From positions 930,001-994,000 of the forward strand of contig NZ_CP018477.1 of NCBI RefSeq assembly GCF_002277955.1: 64,000 nt of DNA, read 5' to 3'. Positions 45,584 to 54,447 of the stretch are shown piece by piece (position 1 is the first letter of the stretch; every line of letters begins with the position of its first letter). Made by a program: the position numbers and the translations under genes. Below the pieces are notes generated by a model. That model made no database searches, was not told where the DNA came from, and saw only the letters and a list, made by a program, of their open reading frames with translations. Source of the stretch: Thermogutta terrifontis. GTDB taxonomy: Bacteria; Planctomycetota; Planctomycetia; Pirellulales; Thermoguttaceae.

Positions 45584-47005
45584 GGCGGGAGCTACCAGAA
45601 CGCCACCTATGACGGCTACACTTATCAGTACCAGTGGACAGAGACTTGGCAGGGCCAGGGGGATGGCACCGTGGCAAGTTCGGCCACCAACCACGTCACC
45701 GGCATGGAAAACGGCGCTGCTACCGGCTGGTCGTTCTGGTCTATCACTTGGGGCATCGGCTCAGGGAGCGGTAGCGGCTCGGGTCCCGGCTCCGGGAGCG
45801 GCAGTGGCAGTGGTTCCGGAAGTGGTCCCGGCAGCGGCAGCGGTACTTCGTCCAGTACCAGTTGGAGCACAAGTTGGAACCACTCCTATGACCAGACGGT
45901 CACGTATCCCGGCTTTTATGAGTATCGCTATTACGGCCAGGACTACGGTGGCTCCGGCGAAGAGGACTATATCGCCTACATGGGCGACGCTTTCTACGAT
46001 AATCCCGGCTCCGACACCGGCTTCTTCCCGTTTGCGTATAGCGACGAAGAAATCTTGTTTGGTCAGGGGCAAAGTGGCGCTCAGCAAGCGACAAGGGCAG
46101 AGGGGGCCGCAGTCGCTCGTAAACTTCTTTTTGCCGAGCTAGGCCATGCAGATAAAAATACCGGCGTTCTGTCGGCAGCATCCAGCACCACCGATGGAAT
46201 CTCGGGGCAAACCGCACCTCTGCGTGCCGGACGAGCCTTGGCACCCGATTGTCGATTTAGCACACAGGGAACGCACCCGGCTTCCTATGCCACTGGCCGT
46301 GTTCGGGAACGAGTGGGACAGTCGGGTCAGGCTCAAGTCACGACAACGCCTGGGGACGAGGAGGAGCCGCCCAGCCTATGGGAAGGATTCAAGTGGTTTG
46401 CGAAGAACTTCTGGGGTGGGGCCTGGATATGGAAGGCCATTGGCGGCGCCCCAGGCGTAGCCCGGCAAATTGGCGAGGATTTGGGGAGCCTCTACGGCTC
46501 GGCCAAGAGTGCGGAACTCGACCGCCAAATCCTGGAGCGCAGACTGCGGGACCTCAAAAGCCCCGAGGATTACAAGCGGGTCTTCGGCGATCAATGGCGG
46601 GAGGCGATGGACCAGACCGCCAGGCTCGCCAGGATTGGAGTCCAGGCAAACGCGGCGATTCTGGGCGGGGCCTTTATTCGGCCAACCCAACCAGTTTACG
46701 AGGGCACGGTGGTGCCCCGTTCCTTTGAACTCCACACGAGTGCGGGCAAGGTTTGGGTGCATCCGAAGGCCACAAAGCACCTGGCTGAACGAGCGGCATC
46801 CGGGTTGCGAGCAGGCCGCTCACCAGACCTTGTGAACCTCGGCACGCAGATTCAAATGACGAGTCTGGCTGTTGCTGTAGAGAAGGCACTCGCACAAGGC
46901 ATTCGATACGGAGAGAAGGTCGTTGTGGCGGGGTGGGAATTGGTGTTCGAGGCCCCGCGTCAGGCGGGGCAACTGCCTGTGCTCATCCACGCCCTTCCCA
47001 GGTAG
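45575..47005 (+). CDS. Orphan tip cassette, putative RNase-type toxin
   Basis: 476-codon frame with a GTG at 45575 but no ribosome binding site, so probably silent. After repeat copy 3 comes a variable linker and a hydrophobic helix region (SLWEGFKWFAKNFWGGAWIW). The C-terminal domain of about 100 residues has VVPRSFELHTSAGKVWVHPK and ATKHLAERAASG; this resembles C-terminal toxins of CdiA/Rhs proteins that I associate tentatively with the BECR RNase group. The candidate immunity gene at 47079 lies 73 bp on. Confidence 0.65.
   Translation: MSTGGSYQNATYDGYTYQYQWTETWQGQGDGTVASSATNHVTGMENGAATGWSFWSITWGIGSGSGSGSGPGSGSGSGSGSGSGPGSGSGTSSSTSWSTSWNHSYDQTVTYPGFYEYRYYGQDYGGSGEEDYIAYMGDAFYDNPGSDTGFFPFAYSDEEILFGQGQSGAQQATRAEGAAVARKLLFAELGHADKNTGVLSAASSTTDGISGQTAPLRAGRALAPDCRFSTQGTHPASYATGRVRERVGQSGQAQVTTTPGDEEEPPSLWEGFKWFAKNFWGGAWIWKAIGGAPGVARQIGEDLGSLYGSAKSAELDRQILERRLRDLKSPEDYKRVFGDQWREAMDQTARLARIGVQANAAILGGAFIRPTQPVYEGTVVPRSFELHTSAGKVWVHPKATKHLAERAASGLRAGRSPDLVNLGTQIQMTSLAVAVEKALAQGIRYGEKVVVAGWELVFEAPRQAGQLPVLIHALPR
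45584..46078 (+). repeat. Pre-tip segment, copy 3
   Basis: Begins at GGCGGGAGC and extends past YSDEE to ILFGQGQSG, an extension shared only with copy 4. A few substitutions relative to copies 1 and 2 (GYTYQYQWTET). Confidence 0.9.
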
Positions 47006-47078
47006 AATTGGGCTTCAGAGCGCGAATGACGGTTGTGGCGGTGCAATGCGGCAACGATTCTTCGGAAGGAGGGCGGAT

Positions 47079-47636
47079 ATGCTCAGGATCAACGGAGCCT
47101 TGTTGGTTGATTATCCATGTGTTGTCGAGGTTGATCCCTATGTTCCCCTGGCATTTGAAGCATATAACGACGTACTCCCAGGGCCGCGGTTGTTTCTCAT
47201 GGGAGACTCCAGGTCCTTATTGAAAATCAGAGTTGATGCTGACTCTTTTCTGCTCCGAGGGGTCGAGCTTGTGATTTTTGATCGGGTGCTATCACCCGAG
47301 GAGGTCGGAGTCGCAACATGGGAGGAGGAACGAGAGGGGCTTCCGTTGGTTGATCCTGCGTCGGTTCCGGGAGAAGTGACCGAGGAGCACGTCGACTTCG
47401 GGATCGCGCTGGTGGGCGAGACCCTGGTGATCGATTGGAGCGGTTGCACACGCTTCGACAAATTGATTCGATTCCATACAGTGGGCTTTTACACTGCCAA
47501 AGATGAGCTTCGACGAGTGGCGTTCTCCGGGCTGAGTACGTCACAGCAAACCATCTTGGCAGAGCATATTAGCCGGCACATGCCTCAGCACGGGCCTATG
47601 CGCCAACACGTGCAACACCGGCCGTTCAAAGGATAG
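47079..47636 (+). CDS. Candidate immunity protein of cassette 3
   Basis: 185 residues; AGGAGG precedes the ATG at 47079. Soluble, acidic, beta-rich (LRINGALLVDYPCVVEVDPY, then LFLMGDSRSLLKIRVDADSF). Family not recognised. It sits between tip cassette 3 and repeat copy 4, the normal place of an immunity gene, and unlike the cassettes has a good ribosome site, so it may be translated from its own transcript. Confidence 0.65.
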   Translation: MLRINGALLVDYPCVVEVDPYVPLAFEAYNDVLPGPRLFLMGDSRSLLKIRVDADSFLLRGVELVIFDRVLSPEEVGVATWEEEREGLPLVDPASVPGEVTEEHVDFGIALVGETLVIDWSGCTRFDKLIRFHTVGFYTAKDELRRVAFSGLSTSQQTILAEHISRHMPQHGPMRQHVQHRPFKG

Positions 47637-47672
47637 TGAAGCTCCGCCCGGTTCCATAATCCCTGACCGTGT

Positions 47673-49067
47673 GTGCCTACCGCCAGCGGCGGGAGCTACC
47701 AGAACGCCACCTATGACGGCTACACTTATCAGTACCAGTGGACAGAGACTTGGCAGGGCCAGGGGGATGGGACCGTGGCAAGTTCGGCCACCAACCACGT
47801 CACCGGCATCGAGAACGGTTCCGAAAGCGGCTGGTCGACACACACCGTGTCGGAGGGCAACGGTTCAAGCTCTGGCAGCGGTTCGGGTTCTGGCTCCGGG
47901 AGCGGCAGTGGCAGTGTTTCCGGAAGTGGTCCCGGCAGCGGCAGCGGTACTTCGTCCAGCAGCAGTTGGAGCACAAGCTGGAACCACTCCTATGACGAAA
48001 CGGTGACGTATCCCGGCTTTTACGACTATCGCTATTACGGCCGGGACTACGGCGGTGGCTCCGGCGAAGAGAACTACATCGCCTATGTGGGCGACGTTTT
48101 CTACGACAATCCCGGCTCCGACACCGGCTTCTTCCCGTTTGCGTACAGCGACGAAGAAATCTTGTTTGGTCAGGGGCAAAGTGGCCAGAAAGGGATGCTC
48201 CTTGGCGCGGACGCGAACTCGACCGTAGGGGTACAACACTCTCTACCGAACCCCTCGCGCATCTCGGTTGCGAATCCACGGGCTCTTGCCCTCCGCAACT
48301 CGGGGCGATTTGCAACCGAGCAGGCTCTTGCCGGAGACCCATCGCCCCGCAGGCTGGGGGCTGACGAGTCAGGGGAAACGGTTGCGACCGCCACAGTTGA
48401 TGAGGGCGAGGAGGAAGCTAGCGGGTTTTGGCTTTTTGGTGAAGAGTGGGTTTGGCCGTGGACAGAGAATGCGGCGGGGTTCTGGGATAGCCTTGGCGCC
48501 TACGGTCGCGCGGCGAGCCGAGCAGCCGCCGGCACGGCATCGGGCGCGATCGCAGGGGCGGGTACAGGGGCGCTGGCGGGTGGGGCCACGGGACTTGTCG
48601 TGAGTGGCGGACCCGGGGTAGTACCGGGTGCGGCAGCCGGGGCGGCTGGCGGCGCGATATGGGGCGGTGTGAGCGGGCTGCTGCGTGCCGCCGTGGCCTC
48701 TGATGCCAAGGACGCCGCCATAGGGGGAGCCAAGGCTGGGGCCATAGGGGGCGCTTTGGGCGGCGCCGGTCGCGCCTACGGGACCGTGCGCGGCCTAAGA
48801 TCAGCGGCGGGAGCTGTCAGAGCAACCGCCCACGGCTATCAGCGGCTCTTGGAACGGAGTTGGACGCTTGCCGAATACAACGCCGTAAAGGCAGGAGGCC
48901 GTATGCTAACGCAAGCTGACGGGGCTACAGTGTATATTTTGGAGGTTGCGCCCGGTAAGTTCAACGTTCTTATCGAAAACCCGGCTACGGGAAAAGTTAT
49001 CAGCGCGTTTAAGCACATCAGCAAGAAATCACTAGATGGATTGGCAAGAAACTATGGCTGGCATTAA
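47673..49067 (+). CDS. Orphan tip cassette with Gly-zipper and toxin domain
   Basis: 464-codon frame, GTG at 47673 without a ribosome site. After copy 4 and a linker comes a Trp-rich stretch and a long Gly/Ala-rich hydrophobic segment (ASGAIAGAGTGALAGGATGL), which looks like a membrane-insertion or glycine-zipper region. The last 85 residues (AHGYQRLLERSWTLAEYNAV to KHISKKSLDGLARNYGWH) form a compact toxin-like domain of the kind found at Rhs tips; RNase activity is only a guess. The next gene overlaps its end. Confidence 0.65.
   Translation: MPTASGGSYQNATYDGYTYQYQWTETWQGQGDGTVASSATNHVTGIENGSESGWSTHTVSEGNGSSSGSGSGSGSGSGSGSVSGSGPGSGSGTSSSSSWSTSWNHSYDETVTYPGFYDYRYYGRDYGGGSGEENYIAYVGDVFYDNPGSDTGFFPFAYSDEEILFGQGQSGQKGMLLGADANSTVGVQHSLPNPSRISVANPRALALRNSGRFATEQALAGDPSPRRLGADESGETVATATVDEGEEEASGFWLFGEEWVWPWTENAAGFWDSLGAYGRAASRAAAGTASGAIAGAGTGALAGGATGLVVSGGPGVVPGAAAGAAGGAIWGGVSGLLRAAVASDAKDAAIGGAKAGAIGGALGGAGRAYGTVRGLRSAAGAVRATAHGYQRLLERSWTLAEYNAVKAGGRMLTQADGATVYILEVAPGKFNVLIENPATGKVISAFKHISKKSLDGLARNYGWH
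47688..48185 (+). repeat. Pre-tip segment, copy 4 (diverged)
   Basis: Shares both ends with copy 3 but the middle is diverged (ENGSESGWSTHTVSEGNGSS), as expected of an older copy or gene-conversion patchwork. Confidence 0.88.
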
Positions 49068-49494
49068 GGCGAAACAGGAGCACATTGGCTGCATGTGTGC
49101 ATTTTGCGGTCAGGACATATCTTATATGGGGCCCGACCCCTGCCAATTGGTCTTTGTGACGAGCCTGCTTGGGCCACCTGAATCGGAGATCGAACAGGCG
49201 GTTTTCTGTCACCAGTCGTGCTTTGATCGGCTCGTTCATCCGAGCATTTCTCGTATCGCGACCCCCAAACAGTACTTCTGCGCTTTTTGTGGGAGGCCGA
49301 TCGCCGCCGCGGGGTTTGACCCATGCGGCCTCAAGCTGATAACTAATTGGACCGCGCCCCGCGAAAATCAAAGACACCGGATGTTGTTCTGCCACGCGGA
49401 ATGCTTTCGCGGCCGTATTCGGCCGGGGATACCACTAGGGTTCACTGCGCTGGAGCAAGGCTTCTCCGACCCCCCAGGGAATCCATCTCAGTAA
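49054..49494 (+). CDS. Tandem zinc-ribbon candidate immunity protein
   Basis: 146 residues from ATG 49054 (49036 is also possible), overlapping the toxin end by 14 bp. Two copies of a C-A-F-C-G ... D-P-C ... F-C-H-x-x-C-F unit, the second at CAFCGRPIAAAGFDPC. Single-unit versions are known among immunity proteins of polymorphic toxins; the tandem form suggests internal duplication. Zinc binding by the Cys/His set is likely. Cytosolic. Confidence 0.7.
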   Translation: MAGIKAKQEHIGCMCAFCGQDISYMGPDPCQLVFVTSLLGPPESEIEQAVFCHQSCFDRLVHPSISRIATPKQYFCAFCGRPIAAAGFDPCGLKLITNWTAPRENQRHRMLFCHAECFRGRIRPGIPLGFTALEQGFSDPPGNPSQ

Positions 49495-49661
49495 GCGTGT
49501 CCTGGCCGGATTGGCGTTTGCCAAGCAAGGTGACCGATCCCCGTAAAAGTCGGCTGGACGCGAACAGGGCATACCACTCAGGGCGACCCGCTGAGTCCGG
49601 CGGGTGGCACGCGCAGACCGCAGCGATCAGCGTGGCGAGTCCGGCATAGTCCCCGCGACGC

Positions 49662-49979
49662 GTGCGGGCGTTGGGGGCTTCGAGTAAACTGGTTGCATCG
49701 GCCGAGGACCTGGCAAACCTCAACAAGATCGGTGACGTGTTCGGCCAAAGCAAGGACGTATTGTGGCAACTCGGCTCCAAGTATGGTTCCGAACGGGCCG
49801 CCTACAAGGCCTTGCAGGATGCGGTGGTAAGAGAGTTGAGCCGTCGGGGTATCACCTCAGGCATGTTCAAGGACCTTGAGATTGTGCTGCGCGGTCAGAG
49901 AATTCTTGTAAGGGGCTGGATTGACCCTTCGGGAGTAGTTCGAATTGGAACTGCGTTCACTCCGCGTGGCATGCCTTAA
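49662..49979 (+). CDS. Toxin-tip fragment
   Basis: 105 codons from a GTG with no ribosome site, a stop just upstream. The C-terminal half (SGMFKDLEIVLRGQRILVRG, then GVVRIGTAFTP) is the end of a toxin domain recurring in polymorphic toxins. It lacks any carrier or repeat segment, so it is a decayed donor tip. Paired with the broken immunity gene that follows. Confidence 0.55.
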   Translation: MRALGASSKLVASAEDLANLNKIGDVFGQSKDVLWQLGSKYGSERAAYKALQDAVVRELSRRGITSGMFKDLEIVLRGQRILVRGWIDPSGVVRIGTAFTPRGMP

Positions 49980-49989
49980 GATGCTCTGG

Positions 49990-50423
49990 ATGAATAAGAC
50001 CATGGGTATTACCGATTTAGAGCGAAGGGTAGTGGAGATGCTCCTCTCGGGCAACCACCCTACTCTGGAAACGCTTCGTGCACAGTTCGCCGTCAGTGAG
50101 GTCAGCCAACGCGAGTTCACCGGGGTGGGGTTTTTGCCCATTTCGCGATTCCTCCGGACGCACCCCGGGCTCCAGGAAAAAGGTCGTTCCAACTCGGGGA
50201 TGTTCACGCGGACATCCCGGGGCTTCGGCTTGGAGCCGATTTCATATTGTTCATTACGGAGGGAGCCATTGATTTCCTTGAGGCGTTTACGCACGGGGAC
50301 GACCAGTGGCCGGAGACGGTCGATACCTTCCGCTTAACGTACGTGCACGCGGTGGGTGCCGTCGTGCGGGATACGTCGCGTGAGCGCGACTGGGAAGCCC
50401 TGTGGGGCGTGCTTGGGCCATAG
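49990..50423 (+). pseudogene. Frameshifted immunity gene
   Basis: The first part (MGITDLERRVVEMLLSGNHP to HPGLQEKGRSNSG) and the second part (DVHADIPGLRLGADFILFIT to YVHAVGAVVRDTSR) belong to one immunity family but lie in different frames. The break is at a GGGG run at 50196-50199; one more G would restore the frame. Could be decay, phase variation or a sequencing error. Confidence 0.7.
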
Positions 50424-50951
50424 AGAGAGACGATTCAAGCCTACTATCTCAGTGGGATTGGGGGCCAGCCGAGCTGTAACTTTGAAGCGCCGCGTCGGTT
50501 GGAGGTAACGGATCCCTTTGGCAGGTTGGGGATTCTCAACCCGGAGGACCCCATTCGGCTTCCCTATATTCCTTCCCCGGACTGGAGCAGGGGCTTGATT
50601 ACCCACGAGGCTGGTCAACCGGGCAGTTGGACAGACACCCACGGCTGGAGTAAATTCTTTGGGGCCACGGGGGTCGAATTTGCCGCAGGAGCCTGGGCCG
50701 CGAAAGCGGCAAAGGCGAAGCGTTTAACGCAAGCGAAGGAGGCCGCTGTGCGCTTCCTTCGAGAAAATTACCGCATGATTGTGAATGATGCGGGTGACCG
50801 TATTTTCTTGTGAGAGGACGGACTACGAAGGCTGCGATTTGACTTGCACAGGCCCTATCCCCATGAAAACCCGCACATTCACGTGGAAGAATGTATCGAC
50901 GGAGTGTGGCGGGGTATGCGAATTTGGCCAAAAGATGTTCCGCCGAGGTGA
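50424..50951 (+). pseudogene. Decayed toxin tip with in-frame TGA
   Basis: Protein-like sequence starts right after the immunity stop (ETIQAYYLSGIGGQPSCNFE) and runs to DAGDRIFL, a TGA at 50811-50813, then in the same frame RLRFDLHRPYPHENPHIHVE to WPKDVPPR and a final TGA. The second part is a known Rhs-tip end. One nonsense change splits an otherwise intact domain. A helical linker (VEFAAGAWAAKAAKAKRLTQ) precedes it. Confidence 0.65.
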
Positions 50952-50955
50952 AACA

Positions 50956-51204
50956 ATGAGAATGCTAGATATGGCGACCCAGCAGCCATTGCGAAACGTC
51001 ATAGTGTACCTGACACGCGAAGAAGCTATTCAGGTTCGCTCAGCCCTTGATCAACTGTTGGCGATCACCGATGACGCAGTTGCGGAACACATTCACATAA
51101 ACGATTCCGAATACAGGCACGAGCTTACGTTGACGATCTACACCAAGGCCAACATTGACAAGTTTGACGCCAGATCGCGTCAGCTACTTCTCGAAGAGTC
51201 ATGA
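50956..51204 (+). CDS. Small candidate immunity protein
   Basis: 82 residues from the ATG at 50956 (GAGGTGA upstream). RNVIVYLTREEAIQVRSALD and VAEHIHINDSEYRHELTLTI, a compact alpha/beta protein without signal peptide. It immediately follows the decayed tip, the position of its immunity gene. Intact although its toxin is broken. Confidence 0.65.
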   Translation: MRMLDMATQQPLRNVIVYLTREEAIQVRSALDQLLAITDDAVAEHIHINDSEYRHELTLTIYTKANIDKFDARSRQLLLEES

Positions 51205-51373
51205 GGTCGGCAAAATTTCAGCAAACAACGGGGCAAAATCCATGCTGCGTTATTACCACAGCGCAGGATTATGGGAGCGGTACAGCATCTTGCGGCCACA
51301 TCACTCATGTCAACACAACATGTGGTGGGTGTCTTGTGGCGTCTAGGTAAATCTGCGCTGTAGTATTAGTTGC

Positions 51374-51412
51374 GGGACTGGCTCCGGAAGTGGGTCAGGC
51401 AGCGGCAGCCAT
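51374..51412 (+). repeat. Degenerate Ser-Gly repeat remnant
   Basis: A 39-bp stretch encoding GTGSGSGSGSGSH, matching the Ser-Gly run of the pre-tip segment, without flanking repeat DNA. Probably a fifth, nearly lost copy. Confidence 0.45.
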
Positions 51413-51458
51413 TGTGGCTTTTTGAAAACTGCATTTTACTCATAGGGCCAACGCAGTC

Positions 51459-52826
51459 ATGCAGCAAGCGATCGTCTTGGGCATAGGGAGTGGACGGTGC
51501 GGGACGTTATCGCTGGCCCAGTTGCTGAGCCGGCAGCCAGGCGTAATGGTTTCACATGAGGACCCGCCGCTCTTGCCCTGGGATCGGCAAGCGGGCGACC
51601 GTGTCATTCGAGAGCGGTTTGCCCGCTGGCGCCGCACGCGGCAGGCGACCATCGTGGGCGACGTAGCCTCGTTCTATCTGCCGTACGTGGAAGACGCCAT
51701 TGCGCTGGAACCGGCGATCCGCGTCGTGTGTCTCAAGCGGCCGCGGGAAGAAGTGGTACGCAGCTTCTGCCAGTGGCTCGATCGGGTGCAGCCGCTGCCC
51801 ACGAACCACTGGGCCGTGGAGCCAGCCGAGGGGTGGTATCACGATCCGATCTGGACCCGCATCTTTCCGCAGTATAACATCCAGGACCGCAAGGAGGGCA
51901 TTCGTCGCTACTGGGAGGAGTATTACGCGAAGGTGGACGAACTGGTGCGGCGGTATCCGAAACACATGCGGGTGTTCGACACTGATTGGGCGCTCAACAC
52001 GGCGGATGGTCTGCGGGAGCTGTTGACGTTTGTGGGCATTCCGCCCGAGCAACAGGTGGTAGCGGCCGGTCTGCGGGTGAACAAGGTGCCAAGTCGGCCC
52101 GGGCCGGGAGCGTTTGAACGGGCGTCGTGGGCTGCTTTAGACCCGCGTCGGTGCGTGATTCTGGTGCCCTTTGCCGGGCACATTCTCCCGCACTGCGAGC
52201 GCGCCTTGAAGGAGTTGGAGCGCCGGGGGTATGCGGTGTGGCGCGTGGGAGGCTATGCGGCTATCGACCAGGGACGAAACCAGATGGCCACTGACGCCCT
52301 GCGGGCCGGTTTCGAGGAGACGATGTGGATCGACGCCGACATTGATTTTCATCCCGATGCCGTGGAGCAATTACGGTCGCACCGGCTGCCGATCGTCTGC
52401 GGCATCTATCCGCAGAAGGGCAAGCGGGCGCTGGCCTGCCACATCCTTCCGGGCACGCGTGCGATAGTCTTCGGGGAAGGGGGCGGGCTGGTCGAACTGT
52501 TGTATGGGGCGACGGGGTTCATGCTGGTGCACCGACGGGTATACGAGCGGATGCAGCACAGGTTGCGGCTGCCGGTTTGCAACGAGCGATTCGGCTCTCC
52601 GATGGTACCTTTTTTCCAGCCGTTGGTCCATCCGTGGGAGGACGGGCACTGGTATCTGGCCGAGGATTATGCGTTTTGTCAGCGGGCGCGGCAATGCGGA
52701 TTCCGCATCATGGCCGACACTACGGTGCGGCTGTGGCACATTGGCAGCTATGCTTTCGGCTGGGAGGATGCGGGGATGGAACGACCGCGGTTGGCAAGCT
52801 TCACGTTGCATTTTCCCGACCAGTAG
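51459..52826 (+). CDS. Sulfotransferase-glycosyltransferase fusion
   Basis: 455 residues with two enzyme domains. Residues about 1-225 are a sulfotransferase: GIGSGRCGTLSLAQLL is the 5'-phosphosulfate loop, RVVCLKRPREEVVRSF the 3'-phosphate-binding region. Residues about 230-450 are a GT-A-like glycosyltransferase: ILVPFAGHILPHCERALKEL, DADIDF (metal-binding DxD) at about 291-296, then WYLAEDYAFCQRARQCGFRI. Probably cytosolic, with donors PAPS and a nucleotide sugar. The position at the end of the toxin locus suggests it modifies the Ser/Gly-rich surface protein, but this is inference. It may use its own promoter; none was identified. Confidence 0.78.
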   Translation: MQQAIVLGIGSGRCGTLSLAQLLSRQPGVMVSHEDPPLLPWDRQAGDRVIRERFARWRRTRQATIVGDVASFYLPYVEDAIALEPAIRVVCLKRPREEVVRSFCQWLDRVQPLPTNHWAVEPAEGWYHDPIWTRIFPQYNIQDRKEGIRRYWEEYYAKVDELVRRYPKHMRVFDTDWALNTADGLRELLTFVGIPPEQQVVAAGLRVNKVPSRPGPGAFERASWAALDPRRCVILVPFAGHILPHCERALKELERRGYAVWRVGGYAAIDQGRNQMATDALRAGFEETMWIDADIDFHPDAVEQLRSHRLPIVCGIYPQKGKRALACHILPGTRAIVFGEGGGLVELLYGATGFMLVHRRVYERMQHRLRLPVCNERFGSPMVPFFQPLVHPWEDGHWYLAEDYAFCQRARQCGFRIMADTTVRLWHIGSYAFGWEDAGMERPRLASFTLHFPDQ

Positions 52827-53229
52827 TAAGGCAATCCGCTGTGAAGTTCCGGATTTGCGGCGAGCTTCGCACAGGGCTCGTGCGATCGTTACGTTCGCGG
52901 CAGAAGCAATGCCACAATGGAGAGCCCGTTGGCTACAAAGCCTGACCAGTGAGTCAAACCATGCATTATGAGGGACCTGTTGCAAGACAAAGCGGGAATC
53001 AGTTGAGTGAGTGGTTCAATAGGCTCCTCCCCCGCGCTTGGCTGTAGAACTTGCGCAAGCCGCAGGGCGGACTCGCTCACCGCGGTAATCGGAGGAACGT
53101 TTTTCGGAGGGACCCGCTTGTCGCGTCCGCTTTTCCCGCCGGGACCTGCTCGTTACGTCCTTTCCGCAAACCTGTGGGATCCATCCCGTTTCATCGAACT
53201 TTGGACTACTCACAGCGGCATTGAAACTT
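52827..53229. other. Stretch without a gene before the right element
   Basis: No supported gene, RNA or repeat. Confidence 0.4.
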
Positions 53230-53348
53230 TGGTAGAATGACGGACTCGGGTGGGCTAGGGAAGCTAGCACCGAAATCCCGACGCCACACGAGTCGCGCGC
53301 CCGTTTTTTGCGTTGTGGTGCCCTTTCACGTGGGGAGTGGCACACGTG
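53230..53348 (+). promoter_or_regulatory. Structured leader of the right element
   Basis: Same layout as 27951-28050: a GC-rich multi-hairpin region with GACTCG/CGAGTC arms, then GCCCGTTTTTTG, then CACGTG at 53327 and 53343 enclosing GGGGAG with a GTG start in the second arm. Conserved design with diverged stems. Confidence 0.5.
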
Positions 53349-53441
53349 GCTAATCAATCATCTTGGCTCTCTCTGGCGGAAGATTCGAATAAATTAGGAC
53401 CACCGCCAGAGCTGACAGTGACCATCACGCGCTTACAGTGA
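53346..53441 (+). CDS. 31-residue leader-associated ORF
   Basis: VANQSSWLSLAEDSNKLGPP and a short tail. GTG start within the leader hairpin; its TGA overlaps the GTG start of the next gene by three bases, so coupling is possible. Function unknown; it may be a regulatory peptide or an eroded regulator N-terminus. Confidence 0.4.
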   Translation: MANQSSWLSLAEDSNKLGPPPELTVTITRLQ

Positions 53442-53704
53442 CAATCCGTCACACTGAGGATGCTCTGAGCGTTGCTCATCATGAACGATTCGCAACGTTC
53501 CTCATGGATCTACCAGAACACCTCTTCGGTCTTGATCATCAAGAAGATATGCCCGCCGGCGTTCTAGTGACCGCCACGTTGGTGGAGGATTTTGAAATCC
53601 TAGCAAAGCTTGCTGGTGGCTTGGTTAAAGAGCACGCGGAGGGCACAGACACAACACTACCTAACTATGAGGCTTGGTTGGCCACGCTTGTACGGGCGGC
53701 ACTA
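53438..53704 (+). pseudogene. Gene truncated by the IS630 copy
   Basis: About 89 codons (VTIRHTEDALSVAHHERFAT to LVRAALLS) before the IS begins at 53705. Not homologous to the left element's regulator. Unrecognised; the missing 3' part is not found after the IS. Confidence 0.5.
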
Positions 53705-53712
53705 CTATCCCA

Positions 53713-54447
53713 TCACTTCTTAATTTGCAGGTAGAGATACTCCAGTTTGATGCGGGCGTCCGCGGTGGTAAATTGCCAGGCAATCCCGGTCTGGCTGGCG
53801 TTCCGCCGACTGGCCCAGGCAATGCAGCGAGCTTGCACGGCCTCCTGTGAATCGGCTGGCTCGGCAAACGCCTGGCGGGTAAGAACGCTCAGTTCCACTT
53901 CCGCCATGTTCACCAGCTCCCATGTTTCGGCGTGTGAACGATTTCCAGCTTCTCCGCCAGCCGCGCCGCTTCCTGAGGGTCAAATGCTTCGTACAACGAA
54001 CCGATGTCGTGCGTGTTCAAGTTGTCGCGCACCAGGGTGATTCGCTCCACATCGGCATAACGCGGATCATCGACCAGGGCCCGAACCTGATGGGCCCAGT
54101 CGATAGCTGTCTTCTGCACACTGACACGGACATCACGCCAGCAGCCCAGCGGTTCGACAAACATCCACACCGTGCACGTCCCTCGACGCACATACTCGTA
54201 GTCGATCCGCTTGGCACGGCCACGGCTCATGGGTACCGGCTGCCGTGACCAACTGACCAACTGCACCGCCTGCTCGTCCATGCACACCACCGGCCGACGC
54301 GGATCGTAGGGGCGGCAATAAACCTGCAACACCCGCTCCATCCGCGCCACAAACTGCCCGTTCTGCTGTGGCGGAATGCACCACATCTTCTTCTGCCACG
54401 GCTTCAGTTCGTTTTTTTTAGCGTCCGCCGCACCGTTTCGTAGCTGA
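53713..54447 (-). pseudogene. IS630 transposase ORF B with a frameshift
   Basis: DDE core: VVCMDEQAV (first D), TLVRDNLNTH (second D). The expected HGSWLNMAEVELSVL is broken: a missing T turns TGG TTG AAC into TGG TGA, so the third catalytic residue (E in MAEVEL) is in another frame, 53713-53913. The C-terminus AWQFTTADARIKLEYL remains. The copy is probably inactive unless frameshifting rescues it. Confidence 0.78.

Noticed and set aside
45584-46142. Continuation of the 45069 frame through repeat copy 3
   Set aside because: It is the wrong frame of the repeat; only the part before 45584 looks like a natural protein.
49442-49780. Minus-strand frame between decayed cassettes
   Set aside because: Looks partly protein-like but lacks a start signal and overlaps plus-strand toxin sequence.
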